A stretch of DNA of 54,334 nucleotides. Source: Terriglobia bacterium. GTDB taxonomy: Bacteria > Acidobacteriota > Terriglobia > JAIQFV01. This document shows positions 47,341 through 54,334 of the stretch, one piece after another. The stretch spans positions 1 through 54,334 of the forward strand of contig JAQUPQ010000030.1 in NCBI GenBank assembly GCA_028716525.1, written 5' to 3'. Each line of letters opens with the position of its first letter. Position 1 is the stretch's first letter. The notes under the pieces were generated by a model that searched no databases, was not told the origin of the DNA, and saw only the letters and a list, made by a program, of their open reading frames with translations. Position numbers and translations under genes: made by a program.

Positions 47341-47761
47341 GCCAATACCCAAATACAAAATTAAAGAACTGTTTTGCCGCGCTACTGATTTTTAAGTTAC
47401 CCTCCACAACAAGAGAATCACCCCGGATGAATAGTTTTAGCACGTCCTTCCCCCTGTTAATCTCAATGAACGGCGTTGACTTTGTATCAAAAGAAAATGT
47501 TACCGAAGAATCAATATATGCATGATATGCATGACGTATTTCTCCGGGCGAGAATGAAGAATCTATCGAAAATATAAAACCATCATCCTTTTTATCTGGT
47601 TTCAGATAGACTTCAATGTTCCCCCAATATGCATCACCGGTATTCTCGTAACAGGAACTGTCTGGTGTGTCATAAACCACGCGCATCGGGTGAATCCATC
47701 CCCATCCTGACTGCGCAAAACATACAGCCGGAAACAATAGAACAAAAAAGAACCTCTTCAT
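47330..47761 (-). CDS. secreted protein with Sec signal peptide, 143 aa
   Basis: Signal peptide MKRFFFVLLFPAVCFAQ followed by Trp-rich and beta sequence (SGWGWIHPMRVVYDTP). It overlaps the GT4 gene by 4 nt. Probably periplasmic or outer-membrane; not recognised. Confidence 0.6.
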   Translation of the reverse strand: MKRFFFVLLFPAVCFAQSGWGWIHPMRVVYDTPDSSCYENTGDAYWGNIEVYLKPDKKDDGFIFSIDSSFSPGEIRHAYHAYIDSSVTFSFDTKSTPFIEINRGKDVLKLFIRGDSLVVEGNLKISSAAKQFFNFVFGYWREH

Positions 47762-49062
47762 CTTTTCTCTCCTTCCGTTGCTTTATTTAATATCTCCGCA
47801 AGCCTCGCCGTATTCCTGCGGCGATCGAATTGCTCGATAACGTCCTCACGTTTCAATGTCCGCCAATCCCAAAACCATTCCCCCGTTTCTCGATTTCTCA
47901 AAACATCCCTTATGTTACAATAAATTGACAAATAGTCGTTTTGCGTCCATCCGGCTTTTGCCTGTTTTACTATTTGCGCCGATGCCCCCCAATTATCAAG
48001 ACAGATTATCAAACCTCCTGCCCTTAAATACTCGAACAGTTTTCCCGAAACAATCTCCGGCCTGCCCTCCGGAATAGCCAGAACAAGAATATCCGCGCCA
48101 AGCATTTCCCGAATAATCTCACGGTGTGAAACGGGCGGCGAGGGCTTCAAAAAGAACGCATGGTTAGGATTCTCGAAACACCGCTTCATTTCCGGAGCGA
48201 TCCGGCCGATAATTTTAAACTGTACCTTTCCGATCTGATCCGGCTGTTCGTAAAACAACTTAATCATTGCATCCACCACCGGAAGCGGATGCATCTTTTC
48301 GTTCACGGTCCCGGCGTATAACACCGTAAACTTGTCATTTTTAACCGGAACTATATTTTCAAAGTCCTGCGGATCGTAACCGTTCGGAATGACCGTCCAC
48401 CGTTTAACACCATAATTATTTTCTAACTTTCGCGCCGTGTCCTCGATGTTCGCCGTTATCCACGCGGCCCGTTTTGCCAGAAGCCTTTCCATCTGCCTCT
48501 CGACCCACGCCGAAAGCCGGGGCCGCTTCAAGTAAAAATACGCGCCCGTCCACGGATCGCGGTAATCAGACACCCAAGGCTTTCCGGTCAGAATCGAAAG
48601 CACGTACCCGACCAACGCGCACGTAAACGGTGGCGAGGCTGTAAAGATAACATCGATCTTGTCCCTCTTGATAATTCTTAAACCCTTGAAAACCGCGAAC
48701 GGCAACCAGAACAGCCTTGCATCCGGGATAAAGAACGCCCTCCGAATCCAGACAATCAATTTCTCGTACCAGTGCAGGTCCATGTAGTCAAACTTGAATA
48801 GTTCCACGTCGTTTAGTTTGGTTTTCGCCACACGCGCAAAGAAACGGTAAAAATCAATACACGGTGTCCGCTCGACCTTGATACTTTCCGGCGTTTCGTC
48901 AAGCATGGAGAAATCCAGAAGCGGATAATATTTGTCATGCACCGTCAACACGGTCGGAATCCAGCCGTTTTCAGGCAGGTACTTGACAAACTTCGTAACC
49001 CGCTGCGCGGCCGTGCCGCCAGCCGGGGGGAAGTAATAACTAACTACCAGAACGCGGTTCAT
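47758..49062 (-). CDS. GT4-family glycosyltransferase, 434 aa
   Basis: GT-B fold: N-terminal PPAGGTAAQRVTKFVKYLPE and a C-terminal half with VIPNGYDPQDF, FTVLYAGTVNEKMHPLPVVD and EIVSGKLFEYLRAGGLIICL. This is like WcaI/ExpE7-type enzymes that act in cell-surface polysaccharide synthesis. It is followed by a secreted protein gene. The acceptor is unknown. Confidence 0.85.
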   Translation of the reverse strand: MNRVLVVSYYFPPAGGTAAQRVTKFVKYLPENGWIPTVLTVHDKYYPLLDFSMLDETPESIKVERTPCIDFYRFFARVAKTKLNDVELFKFDYMDLHWYEKLIVWIRRAFFIPDARLFWLPFAVFKGLRIIKRDKIDVIFTASPPFTCALVGYVLSILTGKPWVSDYRDPWTGAYFYLKRPRLSAWVERQMERLLAKRAAWITANIEDTARKLENNYGVKRWTVIPNGYDPQDFENIVPVKNDKFTVLYAGTVNEKMHPLPVVDAMIKLFYEQPDQIGKVQFKIIGRIAPEMKRCFENPNHAFFLKPSPPVSHREIIREMLGADILVLAIPEGRPEIVSGKLFEYLRAGGLIICLDNWGASAQIVKQAKAGWTQNDYLSIYCNIRDVLRNRETGEWFWDWRTLKREDVIEQFDRRRNTARLAEILNKATEGEKR

Positions 49063-49186
49063 GGCTTCCCCAAATCACAAATACCATCAGAACGACAATA
49101 CCGAACCAGATAAACCCAAACACAAGGCAAAGGCTCACCAACACGGCCCTGATAAAATCCACGGTTTCACGAATGAAGTTCGGCAA
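49040..49186 (-). CDS. membrane microprotein, 48 aa, TTG start
   Basis: One long hydrophobic helix (AVLVSLCLVFGFIWFGIVVL). TTG start 7 nt after GGAGG inside the end of the GT2 gene; the stop overlaps the GT4 start. Could anchor the sugar enzymes. Confidence 0.45.
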   Translation of the reverse strand: MPNFIRETVDFIRAVLVSLCLVFGFIWFGIVVLMVFVIWGSHEPRSGS

Positions 49187-49874
49187 GCATCTGCCTCCGC
49201 AACTTGACGCGCATTGAAAGTCTCTGGATCTTCCGCACTATCGGCACACTCTGAAATTTCCGGAAATTCGACGCCTCGAACTGATAGTACATAAGCGGAA
49301 GGTGCAGGCGGGAGAATTTCTCCGTCGCCTTTGACACCCGCAGCCACCATACCATATCCATGCCGTAGCCAATATCTTCCGGAAATTTTATCTTCTTGGC
49401 AATTCGCGTCCGGACCATGATGGTCCCGAAGTCGGACGGGCATCGGCGGCATAAGTCCTCTTTTGAAAACGGTCTTGCGGTGAAATAGTCCGGCTTCCGG
49501 TTCCGTTTCAACGCGATAAAATCACCATATAGCAAATCCGAATCGTCAATAAGCATTTGGTGGACCGAACTTTCCAGCCGCCGCGTCATGCTCCAATTGT
49601 CCGCATCCTGAAAGGCCACGTATTCTCCCTGTGCAACCTTGATACCCTCGTTCAAACACGCGGCCACGCCTTTCTGGAAAACATTCTGAATGATCCGGAT
49701 GTTCGGCGCAAACTTCCGGTATTCTGCAAGGCTTATCGTCGGGTCGTCATTCACAATGATTATTTCAACAGACTCCATTGGATAGGACTGCGCCAAGACG
49801 GACTCTATCGCCTTCGGCAAATAGGCTTGGTGGTTGTAGTGCGGAATAATGACGGAAACCAGAGGATTAGCCAT
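49167..49874 (-). CDS. GT2-family glycosyltransferase
   Basis: 235 aa. VSVIIPHYNHQAYLPKAIES at the N-terminus, IIIVNDDP near residue 45 and YVAFQDADNW near 95 are the GT-A motifs including the DAD metal site. The start overlaps the end of the HNH gene. It likely adds a sugar to a surface glycan together with the GT4 enzyme. Confidence 0.85.
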   Translation of the reverse strand: MANPLVSVIIPHYNHQAYLPKAIESVLAQSYPMESVEIIIVNDDPTISLAEYRKFAPNIRIIQNVFQKGVAACLNEGIKVAQGEYVAFQDADNWSMTRRLESSVHQMLIDDSDLLYGDFIALKRNRKPDYFTARPFSKEDLCRRCPSDFGTIMVRTRIAKKIKFPEDIGYGMDMVWWLRVSKATEKFSRLHLPLMYYQFEASNFRKFQSVPIVRKIQRLSMRVKLRRQMLAELHS

Positions 49875-50373
49875 TGGCAAATTCTCCAAAAGCCTCAACG
49901 GCAGCCCTTTGATATGCCTTGCTTGCCTCTATCGCACTCTTAAAAAGACCAAGATTTCTGCTCTTATGATTTACGTGGATAGACGCAGACCATTTTTTAT
50001 GTTTTTTGGCAAAATACACGCCCTTGTATCCAGTTTTGTTGGCCTTGCTCAATTTGGCATTTGCACCATTTTGGGCCTTTGATGCTTCACGTAAATTGCC
50101 CCATCTATTGTTGAGACCATTGCGGTCAATATGGTCAATTAACTCCTTGGGCCATCTTCCAACCATCCACAAAAAAATCAACCTATGCGCCAAATATATC
50201 TTACCGTCTATTGTAACAACAAAATATTTACCGCCGTATCTATCGCGTCTTATTCTACCGACCGCCTTCCCTGGTCTGCCCTTACCCTTGGTTACTTTCC
50301 ACTGCAACAAACCAGATTCTGGGAAATAATCAAATAACCTCCTAACATACTCGCTTGTAAGTTTATTGTTCAT
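49867..50373 (-). CDS. HNH endonuclease with AP2 DNA-binding domain
   Basis: 168 aa, AT-rich compared with neighbours. HNH core near residues 64-100 (LAHRLIFLWMVGRWPKELID, HIDRNGLNNRWGNLREAS) and an AP2-like C-terminus (TGYKGVYFAKKHKKWSASIH). This is the standard make-up of free-standing phage homing endonucleases. It sits between the radical SAM and GT2 genes, a likely insertion. Confidence 0.85.
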   Translation of the reverse strand: MNNKLTSEYVRRLFDYFPESGLLQWKVTKGKGRPGKAVGRIRRDRYGGKYFVVTIDGKIYLAHRLIFLWMVGRWPKELIDHIDRNGLNNRWGNLREASKAQNGANAKLSKANKTGYKGVYFAKKHKKWSASIHVNHKSRNLGLFKSAIEASKAYQRAAVEAFGEFANG

Positions 50374-50375
50374 TT

Positions 50376-51389
50376 TTACCCCTTCTTGCCTCTAATACCA
50401 TAGGAAAAGATAAGCGGCAACTCATTATTTAATGAAATGCCGATTTCGCAATGGTTGCACACACCACCGATAGCATATTGACAAACTTCCGGGATCTGCC
50501 CGCAAACATCCTTCGACAAATCCTTGTCAGCCAACACAACCGAACCTTCCTCCACGGTTCCAAGTTCAAATGTTTCATAAAACGAACAGGGCCGAATGGT
50601 CCCTTGCGGGTTAATGTGAATCAACTGTTCCCCGGCGTAACAAGGCATCATTTTCTTGGCCTGCGCCTTTTCGCAGAAGTACAGCCACGCCCACTTGTCC
50701 CATGCCCACCTGTACCGCTTCGCGCTTTCCGTTAAGATAAAATCAAGTTTTTCCTTCGGAAGCGGAGTCCATGTAATTCCGGATTCCCCGAACTTGGCCG
50801 AAACGGTGGGATAGCACACGCCGACGAAGATCCCCATTTCCTTCCCCTTCGCCACCACTTTTTCGTATTCGTCAAAATTCTCCTTGAACGGCGTGAACGA
50901 AAAAGAAACGCGGAACCCCGCGTCTTTGTAAATCGCCGCGCTCCGGATGGTAAAATCATAAGCACCTGGAACACCCCGACTTTCGTCATGCTTCGGCCCT
51001 ATCCCGTTCAGCGATACAACAAAATGCACACGGTCAGTGAAGCCTCCGAGATCACGCGCAATGTCAACGGCCTTTTGGACAAGCAAGCCGTTGGTGATAA
51101 TCGAAATCTTTGCCTTGGGATGATGGAACAAAAATGTGCGGACGAACCAAACCAATTCAGGCCACAAAGTCGGCTCGCCGCCTTCGATCACCACGTACTT
51201 AATATTCCGGAAAGCCTTGTCCTTGATAATCGTTTCAGCCTGTCTTGCGGTCAACGAGTCTTTGGGCCGCTTCCATGCTCCGCACGTCGGACATTTGGCA
51301 TTGCATTTCCATGACGGGCAAAGGTCCATGTACCACCAATGCCGGGCGTGGAACTTGTGCAGAAAATACCTGTAAATCCGTTCAATCAT
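50376..51389 (-). CDS. radical SAM protein with SPASM-like C-terminus
   Basis: 337 aa. The cluster motif C-x3-C-x2-C is at C29, C33 and C36 (KCNAKCPTC); EGGEPTLWPELV follows, as expected. The C-terminus has C-rich segments (PCYAGEQ, RPCSFYE, VCGQIPEVC, GVCNHC) typical of an auxiliary-cluster SPASM domain. Such enzymes modify peptides or sugars. The substrate here is unknown, but glycosyltransferases and a methyltransferase flank it. Confidence 0.85.
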   Translation of the reverse strand: MIERIYRYFLHKFHARHWWYMDLCPSWKCNAKCPTCGAWKRPKDSLTARQAETIIKDKAFRNIKYVVIEGGEPTLWPELVWFVRTFLFHHPKAKISIITNGLLVQKAVDIARDLGGFTDRVHFVVSLNGIGPKHDESRGVPGAYDFTIRSAAIYKDAGFRVSFSFTPFKENFDEYEKVVAKGKEMGIFVGVCYPTVSAKFGESGITWTPLPKEKLDFILTESAKRYRWAWDKWAWLYFCEKAQAKKMMPCYAGEQLIHINPQGTIRPCSFYETFELGTVEEGSVVLADKDLSKDVCGQIPEVCQYAIGGVCNHCEIGISLNNELPLIFSYGIRGKKG

Positions 51390-51564
51390 TCTTTTTCTCC
51401 TTTTTCGGTCTGACAACCTCTTTCCACAACGCCAGAAGCATCATGATCGTACCGCTTCCCATGACGTAGTTATAAACCCAAATATCTCCGGGCCGATAAC
51501 AGAGCCAGAGATAACCGCCGACCAAGAGCACGGCCCCTATACTGAAAACTATCACCCATTTCAT
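51382..51564 (-). CDS. two-helix membrane protein, 60 aa
   Basis: Hydrophobic segments MKWVIVFSIGAVLLVGGYLW and MGSGTIMMLLALWKEVV, then a Lys-rich tail. It begins 5 nt after the methyltransferase stop and overlaps the radical SAM start. May anchor the neighbouring enzymes. Confidence 0.55.
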   Translation of the reverse strand: MKWVIVFSIGAVLLVGGYLWLCYRPGDIWVYNYVMGSGTIMMLLALWKEVVRPKKEKKND

Positions 51565-51568
51565 ATTT

Positions 51569-52270
51569 TCACCTGCTTTCATTTTTCTGGTTTTCCATAA
51601 CACGCAACAAGTACAGATTCGACCACCCGAACCAGAACCGCAGGAACGGCCTGATCCCAAAAACATAATGCGTCCACGGCTGGCGCATCGTAATCCGCCT
51701 TTTGTCCACAACCTCGAATCCGGCGCGCTTGAACAACTTGTACAACTGCGGCCTGGCGATTTCGTGAAAATGATATTGCCCCCAACAGAAATGCGGACGG
51801 CTCGGCGTGGACAATAAAAGCACCCCGTCTTTTTGAAGCAGTTCCTTGATTTCTTCCAGATGCAGGAGGGGGTTGAACAGGTGTTCCAAAACCTCAAACG
51901 AAAGGACCGTCCCGTATTTCCGGTATCGTCCGGCTGAAACATGGTCAATATCGAAATCCCCGTTTATTGAATCAATTTTTACTCCGAGACGATCTTCAAG
52001 GTATTTCTTGACAGGGTTATCCTCACCCATGTCCGCAATCGGGTGTTGTAATTCGCAGGCGTGTTTCAGGATAAAAGCCAGGGTCTGTTTCAGCCTGCGC
52101 TTGCTTGGACCGTAGTGTAAAACGTCCTCAACTTTTTTCATGGTCATCATGAACGGGCTTTTCAACTGCGCCTGTTCTGATTCTACCTCGTTTCGCACAA
52201 ACACCGAACGGATAGACAATGCAAGGCATACCAGAACATATAAACCCACAGCCAGACCGACGTACATCAA
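51569..52270 (-). CDS. SAM-dependent methyltransferase with N-terminal membrane helix
   Basis: 233 aa. A membrane helix (MMYVGLAVGLYVLVCLALSI) precedes a class I methyltransferase of the type linked to glycan genes: IADMGEDNPVKKYL (a degenerate SAM loop), LSFEVLEHLFNPLLHLEEIK and LLLSTPSRPHF. The target may be a glycan or lipid. First gene of the modification cluster. Confidence 0.75.
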   Translation of the reverse strand: MMYVGLAVGLYVLVCLALSIRSVFVRNEVESEQAQLKSPFMMTMKKVEDVLHYGPSKRRLKQTLAFILKHACELQHPIADMGEDNPVKKYLEDRLGVKIDSINGDFDIDHVSAGRYRKYGTVLSFEVLEHLFNPLLHLEEIKELLQKDGVLLLSTPSRPHFCWGQYHFHEIARPQLYKLFKRAGFEVVDKRRITMRQPWTHYVFGIRPFLRFWFGWSNLYLLRVMENQKNESR

Positions 52271-52282
52271 CCCTCCCTCTCT

Positions 52283-52651
52283 TTAAGTGCTTTTAGTTCT
52301 ATTTTTACAACTGCACCCGATTTCGCCGTTCTGCAAAATCGTTTCCGTCTCCAACCAGTTCTTCCCGCATGACGGACAGGTTTCGGCAACCAACCTTTTC
52401 TTCAATTCCGTCAGTTCAACCCTCGCCTTCGCCGGATGACTCTCCGCCCATTCGTGGCATCGCATACACAGCGCAAGCCAGTTTTCCTCCTGATGAACGG
52501 GGGAGTCTTTCGGTCTGCCTCCCATGCCTGCGCTTTGAATATGATGCACGGACGACGACCGATAGCGTTGGCATCTCTCGCAAATCGGGTGGTCCGCACG
52601 GTAGATGTTCATTTTGTTTTGGACTGCGCCCTTTCTACTTCTGGTGGTCAT
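52283..52651 (-). CDS. HNH endonuclease, 122 aa
   Basis: CERC with HHIQSAG and NWLALCMRCHEWAESHP form the HNH finger, followed by a CPSC...CSC zinc pair. It may be a packaging-linked or homing nuclease. Its start overlaps the zinc-finger gene upstream by 17 nt. Confidence 0.75.
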   Translation of the reverse strand: MTTRSRKGAVQNKMNIYRADHPICERCQRYRSSSVHHIQSAGMGGRPKDSPVHQEENWLALCMRCHEWAESHPAKARVELTELKKRLVAETCPSCGKNWLETETILQNGEIGCSCKNRTKST

Positions 52652-52826
52652 GCAGTTTTCTCCCGAAGATGTATTTTGCCATAAATTTGATACTGTCTCT
52701 CATGTGTTCTTTGGCGCACCCCCAACATATCCAATAACTGTCAGCCAAATTGACCGTTGGATAACTTCCACAAATGCTACACCCACCACCATTGTCTCGC
52801 AAATTCTTCTTACGCAAGTCCATCAT
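52635..52826 (-). CDS. zinc-finger protein, 63 aa
   Basis: CSIC near residues 16-19 and CWGC near 34-37 define a zinc ribbon. Overlaps both neighbours. Role unknown. Confidence 0.6.
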   Translation of the reverse strand: MMDLRKKNLRDNGGGCSICGSYPTVNLADSYWICWGCAKEHMRDSIKFMAKYIFGRKLHDHQK

Positions 52827-52990
52827 TCCTTCTCCTTAAAACAAGAATAATCGCGCTTCCAGTCTTGCCTGAAATCCGCATCTCGACAATCAATGCGGTA
52901 TTGCTCCTGAACGTTGCTCACGTAAAACTTGCACTTTTCTTTAATCCTGCACTTTTGAGCAACGCATATTCTAAATCCGCACCCCATCAT
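52823..52990 (-). CDS. cysteine-rich small protein, 55 aa
   Basis: Starts MMGCGFRICVAQKCRIKEKC; six Cys in 55 residues. Overlaps the upstream gene by TGATG. Metal binding or disulfides possible. Confidence 0.55.
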   Translation of the reverse strand: MMGCGFRICVAQKCRIKEKCKFYVSNVQEQYRIDCRDADFRQDWKRDYSCFKEKE

Positions 52991-53196
52991 TTCTCCTCCG
53001 GTTCCGGGATTGGGCCGGACCAAAATGTCAACGATTCGCAATATTGAACAAAGTCTCTAACTGTTTTTTGGAGACCCTTGAATCTACACCAATTCACATC
53101 TGGTTGGATTTCAACCATGAACGGTTTGGGATCATACGGAACCCTATGGCACCAATACCACCCTGGTTTTGTCGGGAGTTCTTTTGTCCATTTCAT
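52987..53196 (-). CDS. DUF551-like small protein, 69 aa
   Basis: Starts MKWTKELPTKPGWYWCHRVP and ends SGPIPEPEEK, resembling the conserved ends of DUF551 proteins, as the 8639-8929 gene does. Function of the family unknown. Confidence 0.55.
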   Translation of the reverse strand: MKWTKELPTKPGWYWCHRVPYDPKPFMVEIQPDVNWCRFKGLQKTVRDFVQYCESLTFWSGPIPEPEEK

Positions 53197-53297
53197 CACT
53201 CGTCCTCCTCTCCATATGCCTTGCCGATCCTGTATCCAATATAAGCCGAAGCCAAACAGTCAAAACAAACAAGAACCATAAAAAGAATCTCGTTCAT
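53196..53297 (-). CDS. membrane microprotein, 33 aa
   Basis: MNEILFMVLVCFDCLASAYI: one helix with two Cys and an acidic tail, ribosome site GAGGAGGTGGAAGG. Overlaps both neighbours. Confidence 0.5.
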   Translation of the reverse strand: MNEILFMVLVCFDCLASAYIGYRIGKAYGEEDE

Positions 53298-53656
53298 CCT
53301 TCCACCTCCTCTTTCAGCCATTTCATGTTTTCCTCTGTTATCATGGACGGCGTGAACCTGTATACCTTCCATCCGAGGCGTTGGGCGTGATTGTACTTTT
53401 CGCAGTCTTTGGCGTAACCTATCGGGCTTCGGTGGCGCGATTTGACAAACTCTCCCCCTTCGATTTCCACGGCAACAGACCATAGTCGTTTTATAAACCC
53501 GTTAGAACCTAATACAATATACTGCTTCGCCATCCGCTCCCACGCATAGTCAAATCTCCACTTCCTTGTCGGATGGAAGCGGTATTCACGGGCAGGCTCC
53601 GGAAAGTGCAAGGCCTTCAAAAGAATCTCAAACTTTTCAACAGGGGTGAGTTTCAT
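53294..53656 (-). CDS. PD-(D/E)XK nuclease-like protein
   Basis: 120 aa. KWRFDYAW, VAVEIEGGEF, SRHRSPIGYAKDCEKYN and LGWKVYRFTP form the pattern D...ExE...(K/R)YN...GW-x-V of small phage endonucleases (VRR/Vsr-like). It probably acts in recombination or DNA processing. The start overlaps the preceding stop (ATGA). Confidence 0.7.
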   Translation of the reverse strand: MKLTPVEKFEILLKALHFPEPAREYRFHPTRKWRFDYAWERMAKQYIVLGSNGFIKRLWSVAVEIEGGEFVKSRHRSPIGYAKDCEKYNHAQRLGWKVYRFTPSMITEENMKWLKEEVEG

Positions 53657-53877
53657 TCTGACCATTTCAAAGCCTCAATTTTCGCCTCGTTATCAAGACA
53701 CCGGACGCACAAACCTTCACCAATCGTGATCTCGGCAATAACGAATCCCTTGCGTGCTCCACCCGTAGCGGTAAAGTGCAATACCGGAGTCCACCCACCA
53801 CATCTTTCGCATTTAAAATCCGTGCGATGTTCGATATATTTGCGTCTTACCCGTTTTGGGCGAGGGTAGAGTTTCAT
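53653..53877 (-). CDS. zinc-ribbon protein, 74 aa
   Basis: CERC near residues 23-26 and CVRC near 57-60 flank a beta-rich insert. Very basic N-terminus (PRPKRVRRKYIEH). Overlaps the nuclease gene by 4 nt, so a nucleic-acid partner role is possible. Confidence 0.6.
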   Translation of the reverse strand: MKLYPRPKRVRRKYIEHRTDFKCERCGGWTPVLHFTATGGARKGFVIAEITIGEGLCVRCLDNEAKIEALKWSE

Positions 53878-54071
53878 GCACAATCTCTCGCAAACTCGAT
53901 TTCATTCGTTGATAAAATAAGTTTTGCCATTTCTCCGATTTCATCCCTTCTCTTTGCCACTTCTTTAATGAAATCTTCGCGCAATTCATCTTCGAGGGCG
54001 TGGGCCTTCTCGTAATCTGTCTTGACCGAATCAATTTCGGAAATAAACCCTTTGATGTCTTTGGTGGTCAT
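53874..54071 (-). CDS. helical protein, 65 aa
   Basis: Starts MTTKDIKGFISEIDSVKTDY seven bases after GGAGG. Charged helix. Not recognised. Confidence 0.55.
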   Translation of the reverse strand: MTTKDIKGFISEIDSVKTDYEKAHALEDELREDFIKEVAKRRDEIGEMAKLILSTNEIEFARDCA

Positions 54072-54086
54072 TTCATCGCCTCCCAT

Positions 54087-54302
54087 TCATGCTTTCTTAA
54101 TAGCAAAGACCAATAACGCGATTAAGATTGCCAAACAAAACAAAATCACAAAACCCAATCCCCCCTGGTCAGAATCATCTTGATCCTGCTGGGTTTCCAC
54201 ACAACTTCGCCAACGGGATAGAACGTTTTTATTGCCGCTATAAACAATGGTTACACCGATAACTACCGCCACAATCCAGAACCACACGGGCATCCCTAAC
54301 AT
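54087..54302 (-). CDS. small two-helix membrane protein, 71 aa
   Basis: Two hydrophobic helices (MPVWFWIVAVVIGVTIVYSG near the start and LGFVILFCLAILIALLVFAI near the end), joined by a polar loop with QQDQDDSDQ. Start at the ATG about 10 nt after GGAGG, overlapping the stop of the 89-325 gene on the closed circle. Possible holin-like topology, but it lies in the early region. The 5' part is repeated at 1-95. Confidence 0.65.
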   Translation of the reverse strand: MLGMPVWFWIVAVVIGVTIVYSGNKNVLSRWRSCVETQQDQDDSDQGGLGFVILFCLAILIALLVFAIKKA

Positions 54303-54334
54303 GGCCTCATCGCCTCCCATTTTTGGCGTAGGCA
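54208..54334. repeat. 127-bp terminal direct repeat, right copy
   Basis: Exact copy of 1-127; see the left copy. Removing one copy gives the unit genome of 54,207 bp. Confidence 0.95.

Overview
The window is one complete tailed-phage genome of siphovirus type. The first 127 bases are repeated exactly at the end (1-127 and 54208-54334), so the contig is a closed circle or a terminally redundant molecule with a unit length of 54,207 bp. Essentially every gene is on the minus strand and neighbours are packed with ATGA, TAATG or GTGA overlaps, so transcription runs towards lower coordinates and crosses the window ends. A 972-residue tape measure protein, a tail tube protein, an HK97-like head set and a large terminase identify a long-tailed Caudoviricetes virus. 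Strong Shine-Dalgarno sites, sigma-70-like promoters (TTGACN, 17 bp, TATNTT), a lipoprotein and several Sec signal peptides ending in AQ point to a double-membraned bacterial host. I cannot name the host.

Layout in the order of transcription. (1) Boundary region at 14.2-14.7 kb: a terminator, an operator palindrome, the 3' half of a tRNA-Arg(CCG) gene and a promoter. (2) Early genes, 14.2 down to 6.2 kb: an MT-A70 DNA methyltransferase overlapping a nuclease-like gene, a replication initiator followed by an origin-like region (13-bp direct repeats and 23-bp-spaced palindromes), an SSB-like protein, and a DnaB helicase broken into three cistrons. (3) Small and accessory genes, 6.2 down to 0 kb and on through 54.2-52.3 kb: a collagen-like lipoprotein, DUF3310 and DUF4406-like proteins, a PAPS-reductase-like enzyme, a metallophosphoesterase, zinc-finger microproteins and nucleases. 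(4) A sugar and modification cluster, 52.3-47.7 kb: methyltransferase, radical SAM/SPASM enzyme, HNH-AP2 endonuclease, GT2 and GT4 glycosyltransferases. (5) Packaging and head genes, 46-29 kb: terminases, portal, Mu F-like protein, protease with scaffold, capsid and connectors, with two more glycosyltransferases and secreted fibre-like proteins inserted. (6) Tail genes, 29-16 kb: tube, chaperone pair with a -1 frameshift site, tape measure, and a 1,216-residue tail protein carrying a beta-propeller. (7) Lysis-like membrane genes, 16-14.7 kb, ending at a strong terminator.

The least explained parts are RNA- or DNA-level signals. They are four long-stemmed elements, some clearly tRNA-like, between early genes (8.2 kb and 10.1-10.5 kb); a related stem-closed leader at 30.4 kb; a 14-unit pentamer repeat with GG every 5 nt just before the helicase gene; the split helicase itself; and the compact origin. 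No integrase, repressor, DNA polymerase or primase was recognised.
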